Of a DNA stretch of 9,839 nucleotides, positions 1 through 6,798 are shown in pieces. A model generated the notes under the pieces. That model did no database searches, was not told the origin of the DNA, and was given only the letters and a program-made list of their open reading frames with translations. The stretch's first letter is position 1. Each line of letters begins with the position of its first letter. This DNA comes from Adhaeribacter sp. (lineage in GTDB: Bacteria; Bacteroidota; Bacteroidia; Cytophagales; Hymenobacteraceae), in the NCBI GenBank assembly GCA_028288395.1, contig JAQBNV010000476.1:1-9839 (forward strand), read 5' to 3'. Position numbers and translations under genes: made by a program.

Positions 1-2
1 TC

Positions 3-446
3 GATTTTTCGGATAAAAAAGCACATGACGATTTGTTTTTTGCTAGCGGTGATATTCATATTCCAAAGGGTAAACCTGTGTTGTTCCGGATTCGCTCAAG
101 AGATGTCACCCATGATGTTTACCAACCAAATTTTCGGATACAGATGCATGCTGTTCCCGGAATGCCTACAAAGTTTTGGTTTGTGCCGACAAAAACCACG
201 GCCGAAATGGCTGCTGAAACTGGTAAGCCAGACTTTAAATACGAAATTGTATGTAATCAGATTTGTGGCCGGGGCCACTTTGCCATGCGAGCTACTTTAG
301 TGGTGGATGAACCAGAGGATTATGAAAAATGGTTAGCCGAACAGAAAAGTTTTGCGGAACAAAATCCGGATCTCTTAGCTAAAGCACAGGGCCAGAATGC
401 ACCCGTGATTTCGGCCAAACAAGAAGCTAAAGTTGTAGAAGAATAA
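3..446 (+). CDS. coxB: Cytochrome c oxidase subunit II, C-terminal part (5'-truncated by window edge)
   Basis: Subunit II accepts electrons from cytochrome c through a dinuclear CuA centre on the periplasmic side and passes them to heme a in subunit I. The frame is open from the first full codon (position 3) and ends at TAA 444-446. The start and the two N-terminal membrane helices lie upstream of the window. All CuA ligands are visible: His in DVTHD (codon 111-113), then CNQICGRGHFAM with Cys at 252-254 and 264-266, His at 276-278 and Met at 285-287. The usual Glu between the two cysteines is Gln here. Only about 50 residues follow the CuA motif and they are charged, with no CxxCH, so there is no fused cytochrome c domain as in caa3 enzymes. 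It lies 30 nt before coxA. Family assignment is very secure. Confidence 0.96.
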   Translation, partial: DFSDKKAHDDLFFASGDIHIPKGKPVLFRIRSRDVTHDVYQPNFRIQMHAVPGMPTKFWFVPTKTTAEMAAETGKPDFKYEIVCNQICGRGHFAMRATLVVDEPEDYEKWLAEQKSFAEQNPDLLAKAQGQNAPVISAKQEAKVVEE

Positions 447-476
447 GCAGCATTTATATTAATAATAACCAATATT

Positions 477-2303
477 ATGGCAAGTACAGATATATCCTTA
501 CATAAGGATGTGCACCACGATCATGATGCACACGATGAGCATGATCACCACGATCAACATTTCATTTTTAAATATATTTTCAGCCAGGATCATAAAGTTA
601 TTGCGAAGCAATTCCTGATAACCGGTATTATCTGGGCGTTTATTGGTGGTGCTTTATCCAGTATATTCCGGTTACAGCTGGGTTGGCCACAAGCCACTAT
701 GGAATGGCTGGAACCTGTTTTGGGTAAGTGGATTGAGGGTGGTAAATTAAGCCCCGACTTTTACTTGGGATTGGTAACCATGCACGGTACCATCATGGTA
801 TTTTTTGTATTAACAGCGGGTTTGAGCGGTACCTTTAGTAATTTCCTGATACCGCTGCAAATTGGTGCCCGCGACATGGCTTCCGGCTTCCTGAACATGC
901 TTTCTTACTGGTTCTTTTTCTTGTCCAGTATAGTGTTATTCTTTTCTATGTTCCTCGAAACAGGTCCTGCCTCTGCAGGTTGGACTATTTACCCGCCACT
1001 TAGTGCGTTGCCGCAGGCCATGCCGGGTTCGGGCGCCGGTATGACAATGTGGATCGTAGCGATGGCTTTATTTATTGTTTCCCAGCTTTTGGGCGGTATA
1101 AATTATATTACCACTATCATTAACCTTCGGACGAAAGGTATGTCCATGACAAAATTGCCTTTGACCATCTGGGCATTTTTACTAACGGCTATCCTGGGGG
1201 TATTATCTTTCCCGGTATTATTATCCGCTGTGTTGCTCTTGATTTTCGACCGTAGCTTTGGCACCAGTTTTTACCTGTCCGAAATATATGTGGCCGGTGA
1301 AGCCCTCGCCAATGTAGGCGGTAGCCCGATTCTGTTCCAGCATTTATTCTGGTTCTTAGGTCATCCGGAAGTTTACATCGTAATTTTACCCGGTTTTGGT
1401 ATAGTTTCGGAAATTATTGCGACCAACGCCCGCAAGCCTATATTCGGTTACCGGGCCATGATTGGTTCTCTGTTAGGTATTTCTTTGCTTTCCTTTGTGG
1501 TATGGGCCCACCACATGTTCGTATCGGGTATGAATCCGTTCCTAGGTTCGGTGTTTATGTTCCTGACGCTGATTATTGCGGTGCCGTCGGCGGTTAAAGT
1601 GTTTAACTGGATTGCTACTTTATGGCGCGGAAATATTGTGTTTACCGTTCCCATGTTGTTCTCCATTGGATTTGTTTCCTTATTTATTTCGGGAGGATTA
1701 ACCGGTATTATTCTGGGAAATTCTGCCTTGGATATTCAGGTGCATAATACCTATTTCGTAGTAGCACACTTTCACTTGGTAATGGGTTCTTCGGCGTTCT
1801 TCGGTATGTTTGCGGGGGTTTACCATTGGTACCCAAAAATGTTTGGCCGCATGATGGACGAGAAACTGGGTTACGTTCACTTCTGGTTGACCTTTATTGG
1901 GGTGTACATGGTGTTTATGCCGATGCACTACGTAGGTATTGCCGGTTTCCCACGCCGCTATTATTCATGGACCAGTTTCGATTTATTCTCAAGTTTTGCG
2001 AATATAAATATGTACATCAGTTTAGCCGCTATCATAGCTTGGCTGGCGCAGTTTATATTCCTGTTTAACTTTGTATACAGTATGTTCCGGGGCAGAAAAG
2101 CTACGGCTAATCCATGGCGTTCAAATACCCTGGAATGGACTACCCCCGTAAATCCGGGACATGGCAACTGGCCAGGACCGATTCCGGCAGTTTACCGTTG
2201 GCCTTACGACTATAGCAAACCGGGGGCAGAAGATGATTTTATTCCACAAAATGTTCCTTTCTCACAAACGCAGTCATCAAACCTGCCGCATGACAAGGAG
2301 TAA
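477..2303 (+). CDS. coxA: Cytochrome c oxidase subunit I (heme-copper oxidase, A1-like)
   Basis: Catalytic subunit that reduces O2 to water and pumps protons; 608 aa, with about 12 membrane helices expected. Visible ligands: H103 (TMHGT, heme a), H296 and Y300 (GHPEVY, CuB and the cross-linked Tyr), H345/H346 (WAHHM, CuB), H431 (heme a3) and H433 (heme a) in VVAHFHLVMG. E298 in GHPEV marks the A1 type. D-channel residues N122, D133 and N140 are present, although the usual DMAFPR reads DMASGF. The K-channel lysine K374 is present, with Ser at the nearby Thr position. The first 28 residues hold nine His and many Asp, and a C-terminal tail of about 70 residues follows the last helix, which makes the protein longer than the usual 530-560 aa. 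ATG at 477 is the only sensible start. It is followed closely by the heme A genes, consistent with an oxidase operon. Confidence 0.97.
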   Translation: MASTDISLHKDVHHDHDAHDEHDHHDQHFIFKYIFSQDHKVIAKQFLITGIIWAFIGGALSSIFRLQLGWPQATMEWLEPVLGKWIEGGKLSPDFYLGLVTMHGTIMVFFVLTAGLSGTFSNFLIPLQIGARDMASGFLNMLSYWFFFLSSIVLFFSMFLETGPASAGWTIYPPLSALPQAMPGSGAGMTMWIVAMALFIVSQLLGGINYITTIINLRTKGMSMTKLPLTIWAFLLTAILGVLSFPVLLSAVLLLIFDRSFGTSFYLSEIYVAGEALANVGGSPILFQHLFWFLGHPEVYIVILPGFGIVSEIIATNARKPIFGYRAMIGSLLGISLLSFVVWAHHMFVSGMNPFLGSVFMFLTLIIAVPSAVKVFNWIATLWRGNIVFTVPMLFSIGFVSLFISGGLTGIILGNSALDIQVHNTYFVVAHFHLVMGSSAFFGMFAGVYHWYPKMFGRMMDEKLGYVHFWLTFIGVYMVFMPMHYVGIAGFPRRYYSWTSFDLFSSFANINMYISLAAIIAWLAQFIFLFNFVYSMFRGRKATANPWRSNTLEWTTPVNPGHGNWPGPIPAVYRWPYDYSKPGAEDDFIPQNVPFSQTQSSNLPHDKE

Positions 2304-2317
2304 GTAAATTAAAATTG

Positions 2318-3391
2318 ATGACAGGTAAATCTTTTAGTTCTAAAAGATTTAGAAATATTGGGGTTTTAACTATTGCTTCAGTATATTTTTTAATCTTGGT
2401 AGGGGGAATCGTACGCAGTACGGGCTCCGGCATGGGATGTCCGGATTGGCCTAGGTGCTTTGGTACCTGGATTCCTCCTACCAGTATTAACCAATTACCG
2501 GATAATTATCTGGAGGTTTATCGCGATAAAAGAATACAGAAGAACCAGAAGGTAGCCGGTTACCTGGAAAAAATGGGTTTTGCCGAAGTTGCTACTCAAT
2601 TGTTACAGCACCCAACGGCTTATATCGAAACTGAATTCAATGTTAAGAAAACCTGGATAGAATATGTAAACCGGGTGATTGGTGTCTTAACCGGTATATT
2701 CATTATCCTGACCCTGTTTTATTCCTTTGCTTATTTCCGGCACGATAAGGCTATCGTTTACTTATCGGTATTATCTCTTCTCCTGGTTATATTTCAGGGC
2801 TGGCTGGGCTCGCTGGTTGTTTCTACCAACCTGCTGCCGGTAATGATAACAATTCACATGGCATTGGCACTGTTAATGGTTGCTATTCTCATTTATGCCA
2901 TTGCCAGGTCCCAGTTTATCATATTGCAGAAGCGTCTGTTCTCATTTTCCTGGTTGATTTATTTATTAATCTGGCTAAGCGTGATTTTAACCTTTGGTCA
3001 GACTTTGCTGGGCACCCAGGTGCGGGAGATGATCGACCAGATAGCCTTTGATTTAAATTACCTGAACCGGGAACGATGGATAAGCCAGTTAGATATGTCT
3101 TTTTATGTTCACCGTTCCTTTTCCAGTGTAGTTCTATTAGTCAACCTTTACCTGGCTTACCTATTATTCCGGCTAAAAGATGGTTTAATTAACCGGCTTC
3201 TTCTAACTTTGTTCGGATTACTGGGATTAGAGATATTATTTGGAGTATGGATGGTCGAATGGGCCATTCCGGCCTTCTTACAACCTTTACACCTGGTAAC
3301 TGCTACCCTTATTTTTGGCGTGCAATTTTATATATTAATAATTTATCAATATGCTACCCGTTCAAAAGGAGTAGCCCGAATAATTGCGTGA
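2318..3391 (+). CDS. ctaA: Heme A synthase (CtaA/COX15 family)
   Basis: Membrane enzyme that oxidises the C8 methyl of heme O to a formyl group, giving heme A for subunit I. From ATG 2318 it is 357 aa; a TTG lies one codon upstream (2315) but ATG is preferred. The N-terminal motif GGIVRSTGSGMGCPDWPRC carries the conserved cysteine pair C41 and C47. Further motifs are E115 in IEYVNR, QGWLG (160-164), H180 in TIHMA, GTQVRE (232-237), H265 in VHRSF and H325 in PLHLV. The first of the four usual heme-ligand histidines, normally in ExxHR, is Asn118. A hydrophilic stretch of about 60 residues (roughly 50-110) separates the Cys pair from the second helix. I recall both features from other Bacteroidota homologues. 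About eight membrane helices are expected. It starts 14 nt after coxA and ends 1 nt before the preferred ctaB start. Confidence 0.93.
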   Translation: MTGKSFSSKRFRNIGVLTIASVYFLILVGGIVRSTGSGMGCPDWPRCFGTWIPPTSINQLPDNYLEVYRDKRIQKNQKVAGYLEKMGFAEVATQLLQHPTAYIETEFNVKKTWIEYVNRVIGVLTGIFIILTLFYSFAYFRHDKAIVYLSVLSLLLVIFQGWLGSLVVSTNLLPVMITIHMALALLMVAILIYAIARSQFIILQKRLFSFSWLIYLLIWLSVILTFGQTLLGTQVREMIDQIAFDLNYLNRERWISQLDMSFYVHRSFSSVVLLVNLYLAYLLFRLKDGLINRLLLTLFGLLGLEILFGVWMVEWAIPAFLQPLHLVTATLIFGVQFYILIIYQYATRSKGVARIIA

Positions 3392-3392
3392 G

Positions 3393-4292
3393 ATGATTGC
3401 AGAAGAGATAGAAAACAATTTAACCGGAAATTTTGCTTTAACCAGTAAAGTAAAATATTATTTTCAGTTGTTAAAGTTTCGGCTTTCCCTTACCGTGGCT
3501 TTTTCCAGCGCCATTGGGTATATGCTCGGCAACCGTAACTTTAACTGGTACGAGCCGCTTCTGGTACTATTGGGTGGTTTACTCGTAACGGGTTCGGCTA
3601 ATATTATCAACCAGATTATTGAAAAGGATTCGGATAAGCTGATGAAGCGGACGAGTAACCGGCCTTTACCTAAAGGAAATGTAACCGTAACGGAGTCAGC
3701 CGTATTTTCGATGATTTTAGGACTAAGCGGTCTGGCGCTGCTGGGAATATATTTTAACACCATGGCCGCCGCCTTGTCTCTGATTTCTTTGATTATTTAT
3801 GGATTCATATACACGCCGCTAAAACGGATATCGCCCATCTGTGTATTAGTAGGAGCAATACCGGGCGGATTGCCTCCCATGATTGGGTATATTGCCGCTA
3901 CCGGCACTTTCGGCATGGAAGCCGGTATTTTGTTTGGCATCCAGTTTATCTGGCAGTTTCCGCATTTCTGGGCCATTGCCTGGGTGCTGGACGATGATTA
4001 CAAAAAAGCTGGATTCCGGATGTTACCCATGGAAGGAGGTAAAAATTTGAAAACCGCTATCCAGATAATGATGTATACCTTATTATTGATACCATTAGGC
4101 TTGTTACCTTTGCAATTTGGAATGGCTGGGGAAACCTCCGCTATTATTGCGGTTATTTGCGGGGTATTATTTTTAATGCAAACTTTTTACCTCATGCAAA
4201 CCTGTTCGAAAAAGGCCGCAATGGGTATAATGTTTGGCTCCTTTTTATATTTGCCTATTGTACAAATTGCTTTGGTTTTAGATAAAGTTTAG
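3393..4292 (+). CDS. ctaB: Protoheme IX farnesyltransferase (heme O synthase)
   Basis: UbiA-family membrane prenyltransferase that adds a farnesyl group to heme B, making heme O, the substrate of CtaA encoded just upstream. It is 299 aa from ATG 3393; a TTG at 3384 in the same frame would overlap ctaA by 8 nt and add three residues. The first Asp-rich motif is NQIIEKDSDKLMKRTSNRPLP (N73-P93), with Glu where many homologues have Asp. Second come YTPLKR (140-145) and GGLPPMIGY (158-166). The QFPHFW motif (188-193) is followed by DDDYKKAG (200-207) and RMLP (209-212), all family hallmarks. About nine membrane helices are expected. It is packed between ctaA (1-nt gap) and coxC (4-nt gap), so translational coupling is likely. 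Confidence 0.94.
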   Translation: MIAEEIENNLTGNFALTSKVKYYFQLLKFRLSLTVAFSSAIGYMLGNRNFNWYEPLLVLLGGLLVTGSANIINQIIEKDSDKLMKRTSNRPLPKGNVTVTESAVFSMILGLSGLALLGIYFNTMAAALSLISLIIYGFIYTPLKRISPICVLVGAIPGGLPPMIGYIAATGTFGMEAGILFGIQFIWQFPHFWAIAWVLDDDYKKAGFRMLPMEGGKNLKTAIQIMMYTLLLIPLGLLPLQFGMAGETSAIIAVICGVLFLMQTFYLMQTCSKKAAMGIMFGSFLYLPIVQIALVLDKV

Positions 4293-4296
4293 AAAT

Positions 4297-4878
4297 ATGA
4301 ATGCTACTATAGGACAACAACAAACTTCGTCGGGGGTCCACCCGCTAAAGTTTGTGCTCTGGCTGATGATCATCAGTATTATTATGATGTTCGCCGCTTT
4401 TACGAGTGCTTATATTGTCCGGAAAGAAGAAGGCAATTGGCTTGATTTTGATTTGCCGGATAGTTTATTGATAAATACGGGATTGCTGGTTTTAAGCAGT
4501 GTATTTATGCAAATGGCTTATTTTTCGGCCCGGAAAGATAATATAAAGCAACTCAAAGCTTATCTGGTGCTTACCCTGGTTTTAGGCACGGCTTTCCTGA
4601 TTGGGCAATGGGAAGCCTGGGGTACTTTAGTTGACCGTAAAATATTCTTTGGTGGGGTAGATGCTAACCCATCGGGTTCTTTCCTGTATGTATTAACCGG
4701 TGTGCACGGTTTTCACTTGATTACGGGTTTAATATTTATATTAATTGTATTAATTTCGAGCTTCCAGTTTAAGATACATTCCAAAAAATTGCTGCGGATA
4801 GAACTCTGCACCATTTACTGGCATTTTCTGGGGGGACTTTGGGTTTATCTTTACTTATTTTTAACGCTGAATCATTAA
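4297..4878 (+). CDS. coxC: Cytochrome c oxidase subunit III, short divergent copy
   Basis: Member of the heme-copper oxidase subunit III family, 193 aa, with five predicted membrane helices (about 16-41, 57-76, 87-107, 128-155, 170-190). The family is shown by GQWEAW (103-108), SGSFLYVLTGVHGFHLITG (126-144) and YWHFLGGLWVYLY (174-186). The conserved Asp of the usual YWHFVD motif is Gly here, whereas the second subunit III gene right after it keeps the Asp. It could therefore be a structural paralogue rather than the main subunit III. It starts 4 nt after ctaB and lies 22 nt before the second copy. Two tandem subunit III genes are, as I recall, common in Bacteroidota oxidase loci. Which copy sits in the mature complex cannot be told from sequence. 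Confidence 0.9.
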   Translation: MNATIGQQQTSSGVHPLKFVLWLMIISIIMMFAAFTSAYIVRKEEGNWLDFDLPDSLLINTGLLVLSSVFMQMAYFSARKDNIKQLKAYLVLTLVLGTAFLIGQWEAWGTLVDRKIFFGGVDANPSGSFLYVLTGVHGFHLITGLIFILIVLISSFQFKIHSKKLLRIELCTIYWHFLGGLWVYLYLFLTLNH

Positions 4879-4900
4879 ATTACTTCTACCTAAATAAACT

Positions 4901-5647
4901 ATGTCAACAACAACAACCTTGGAGCAGCCAAAAACAGGAACCTGGGATGGTGGCAATGAACCCATGAAGGCATCGTACGGAAAACTTATGATGTGGTTTT
5001 TCCTGCTTTCAGATACTTTTACCTTTGGGGCTTTTTTAACTACCTATGGTCTTATTCGCCACCGGCATAATGCTTATACCGGAACGGCCGAAGATTTTAC
5101 TTTCTCAACTGCCTACTGGCCCATTCCGGAAAAAGTATTTAATGCTTTTCCGGGTTTTCACGGAGTTGATTTACCGCTGGCCTTTGTGGCATTAATGACC
5201 ATGATTCTGATTCTTTCTTCTGTAACCATGGTATTGGCCGTGGAAGCAGGTCATCGGATTGATAAAAACGATGTGCAAAAATGGTTGTTATGGACAATTT
5301 TGTTTGGTAGTACTTTCCTCGCCTGCCAGGCTTGGGAATGGTCTCACTTTATCACCGGCAGTGACCAGGGTATGCTGATGCCGGATGGTACCCGTTTCTT
5401 TGGCGCTAACCTCGCGCAAAATGAATACGGCCCGGTTTTATTTGCCGACCTGTTTTTCTTTATAACGGGTTTTCACGGAACGCACGTTTTTAGTGGTATC
5501 GTTCTCCTGATAATCATGTTTATTACTACGGTAAATGGCACTTTCCAACGCCGGGGTCACTACGAAATGGTAGAGAAAATTGGTTTATACTGGCACTTTG
5601 TAGACTTGGTTTGGGTATTTGTGTTTACCTTCTTTTACCTGGTTTAA
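4901..5647 (+). CDS. coxC: Cytochrome c oxidase subunit III, long copy
   Basis: Subunit III binds beside subunit I and is thought to sustain proton uptake and stabilise the enzyme. This copy has 248 aa. Clear family motifs are CQAWEW (142-147), FFFITGFHGTHVFSG (185-199) and GLYWHFVDLVWVFVF (228-242), the last with the conserved Asp missing in the neighbouring copy. The hydrophilic N-terminus (1-25) is followed by helices near 27-50, 92-113, 127-145, 180-207 and 228-247. A loop of about 40 residues (52-90) between the first two helices, and another around 150-178, account for its extra length over the 193-aa paralogue. The start ATG at 4901 lacks a recognisable Shine-Dalgarno sequence. A 129-nt repeat-bearing spacer follows. 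Confidence 0.93.
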   Translation: MSTTTTLEQPKTGTWDGGNEPMKASYGKLMMWFFLLSDTFTFGAFLTTYGLIRHRHNAYTGTAEDFTFSTAYWPIPEKVFNAFPGFHGVDLPLAFVALMTMILILSSVTMVLAVEAGHRIDKNDVQKWLLWTILFGSTFLACQAWEWSHFITGSDQGMLMPDGTRFFGANLAQNEYGPVLFADLFFFITGFHGTHVFSGIVLLIIMFITTVNGTFQRRGHYEMVEKIGLYWHFVDLVWVFVFTFFYLV

Positions 5648-5651
5648 TAAA

Positions 5652-5679
5652 ATTATGAATTAGAAATAATGAATTAGAG
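5652..5679 (+). repeat. Degenerate heptad repeat, array 1
   Basis: Four consecutive 7-mers with alternating type form two copies of a 14-nt unit. ATGAATTAGA occurs exactly at 5655-5664 and 5669-5678. The array is AT-rich and non-coding, just after the coxC stop. Its function is unknown. Confidence 0.6.
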
Positions 5680-5714
5680 GGTAAGAAAGTTAATCACATC
5701 TTTTTGATTAATAA

Positions 5715-5756
5715 TCGAACATCTAATATCAAACACCTAATATCTAATATCGAACA
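5715..5756 (+). repeat. Degenerate heptad repeat, array 2
   Basis: Six consecutive 7-mers alternate between a TCGAACA-like and a TCTAATA-like form, with 1-2 changes each. TCGAACA is exact at 5715-5721 and 5750-5756; TCTAATA is exact at 5722-5728 and 5743-5749. It ends 20 nt before the coxD start codon. It sits in the same 7-nt register as the array at 5652-5679, with 35 nt between them. No clear Bacteroidota -33/-7 promoter pair is visible around it. Confidence 0.65.
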
Positions 5757-5776
5757 AATAAATAAAGACATATATT

Positions 5777-6124
5777 ATGGCAGCTCATTCGCATAATGCC
5801 CACAATGAACAAATAACCGGAGAAATACCGAAACCGCAAACCAAAGGCATATGGCGGGTTTTTATTATTCTTTGCGTTTTAACGGCAGTTGAATTCGCCT
5901 TTGCCTTTCTTATGGAGCCCGGAACCCTCCGCAACGTTATTTTTATCATACTTACAATTTTTAAAGCCTTCTTTATCGTAGCGGAATTTATGCACTTAAA
6001 GCACGAAACAAAGAGTCTTATCTGGACTATTCTGGTTCCTTGTGCCCTGATTATTTGGCTTATAATTGCCTTAATTACAGAAGGTTCCTTTTATGGCGAT
6101 TCTGTGTTTAATTACTTCAAATAA
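5777..6124 (+). CDS. coxD: Cytochrome c oxidase subunit IV (small bacterial type)
   Basis: Small membrane subunit of the oxidase, 115 aa, matching the prokaryotic COX subunit IV family that accompanies aa3/caa3 enzymes. The N-terminal 24 residues are hydrophilic and contain several His (HSHNAH). Three helices are predicted, near 26-46, 52-72 and 81-101. The diagnostic stretch is IWRVFIILCVLTAVEF (25-40), followed by KAFFIVAEFMHLKHETK (63-79), where the AEFMHLKHE core is typical of the family. The protein has no redox centre and is thought to help assembly or stability. It follows the 129-nt repeat spacer and ends 2 nt before the sco start, so it is probably co-transcribed with the assembly genes downstream. 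Confidence 0.9.
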   Translation: MAAHSHNAHNEQITGEIPKPQTKGIWRVFIILCVLTAVEFAFAFLMEPGTLRNVIFIILTIFKAFFIVAEFMHLKHETKSLIWTILVPCALIIWLIIALITEGSFYGDSVFNYFK

Positions 6125-6126
6125 TT

Positions 6127-6219
6127 ATGTCTCCTAAAAAGGTTCTGTTATTGGGCGTACTTTTAATAGTGCCTTTGCTGGTTTATTTGTTTTTAAAAAT
6201 ATTTGGTACCAATCATTAG
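6127..6219 (+). pseudogene. 5' piece of sco gene: membrane anchor ending at in-frame TAG
   Basis: ATG at 6127, 2 nt after the coxD stop, opens a 30-codon frame. It encodes a short basic start (MSPKK) and one hydrophobic helix (about residues 6-27, VLLLGVLLIVPLLVYLFLKI), then FGTNH and TAG at 6217-6219. The same frame continues without any other stop into the SCO copper domain (6235-6798). The helix is the signal anchor expected for a Bacteroidota SCO protein. From memory these proteins read FGxNHY at this point, so a single TAC or TAT to TAG change would explain the break. TAG is also the natural stop of ctaB (4290-4292) and of the DUF420 gene (7331-7333), so codon reassignment is unlikely. 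It is either a real nonsense mutation or a base error in the assembly. Confidence 0.8.
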
Positions 6220-6234
6220 ACCCTGCGCACCTAT

Positions 6235-6798
6235 ATGCCCGTGGTAGAAGATACCGGTGAAGCTATGGTTCGCAACGGCGATACTGTTTTTCATCAGGTG
6301 CCGGATTTTAAACTTACCTCGCAAACCGGAAGCAGCGTAACCCAGAGCGACCTGGACGGTAAAATTTACGTGGCTAATTTCTTCTTTGCTTCCTGTACCG
6401 ATATCTGTAAAGAAATGTCGGCAAATTTGTTGGAAGTGCAGGAAGCATTTGCGCAGGAACCGGCGGTAAAAATTGTGTCTTATTCCGTGGATCCGGAACG
6501 TGACTCGGTGGAGGTGCTCCAGGCGTATGCCAAAACTTACGGCGCCGATGCAAATAAATGGCTTTTCCTTACCGGGCCGAAAGAACAAATTTATCACCTG
6601 GCCCGGGAGGGATACAAGTTGCCGGCCATGCCAGCCCCGTCCTTAATTCCGGATTTTATTCACAGCGATAAGTTTTTGTTGATTGATGAACAAAAGCACG
6701 TGCGGGGAATTTATAACGGAACAGACCCGGACGAAGCAGAGCGGCTGATTACCGAAATTAAAATATTATTGCAGGAAAGAAAAAAGGATGTCAACTGA
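6235..6798 (+). CDS. SCO1/SenC/PrrC-family copper chaperone domain, cut from its anchor by a nonsense codon
   Basis: SCO proteins are thioredoxin-fold chaperones, usually membrane-anchored in the periplasm, that deliver copper to the CuA site of subunit II and/or reduce its cysteines. The 187 codons from ATG 6235 keep the complete domain. The copper motif is FFFASCTDICKEM with C54 and C58, SVDPERDS lies at 84-91, and the third ligand H143 is in DFIHSDKF, followed by DEQKHVRGIYNGTD (151-164). The full frame from 6127 would encode 223 aa (ligands C90, C94, H179), a usual SCO size, but codon 31 is TAG. If translation restarts at 6235, five codons after the stop, the product has no export signal and would stay in the cytoplasm. 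The downstream part shows no decay, so any inactivation is recent or is a sequence error. The stop overlaps the next gene by 11 nt. Confidence 0.85.
   Translation: MPVVEDTGEAMVRNGDTVFHQVPDFKLTSQTGSSVTQSDLDGKIYVANFFFASCTDICKEMSANLLEVQEAFAQEPAVKIVSYSVDPERDSVEVLQAYAKTYGADANKWLFLTGPKEQIYHLAREGYKLPAMPAPSLIPDFIHSDKFLLIDEQKHVRGIYNGTDPDEAERLITEIKILLQERKKDVN

Noticed and set aside
25..300. 91-codon plus-strand frame at the window start
   Set aside because: It overlaps coxB in another frame; the CuA motif identifies the frame from position 3 as the real one.
3..446. caa3-type fused cytochrome c domain on subunit II
   Set aside because: No CxxCH follows the CuA site and only about 50 residues remain before the stop.
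3384..3395. TTG start for ctaB overlapping the end of ctaA
   Set aside because: Possible, since AAAAGGAG lies 12 nt upstream, but ATG 3393 is only three codons later and is a better start codon; the difference does not affect the protein's motifs.
6217..6219. TAG recoding (stop codon reassignment or designed readthrough) in sco
   Set aside because: TAG terminates ctaB and the DUF420 gene in the same window, and no obvious recoding hairpin or selenocysteine-like context was seen; kept only as a minor alternative to mutation or base error.
6193..6597. 134-codon open frame on the minus strand
   Set aside because: It lies wholly opposite the sco frame, whose SCO motifs are unmistakable; it has no recognisable motif of its own.
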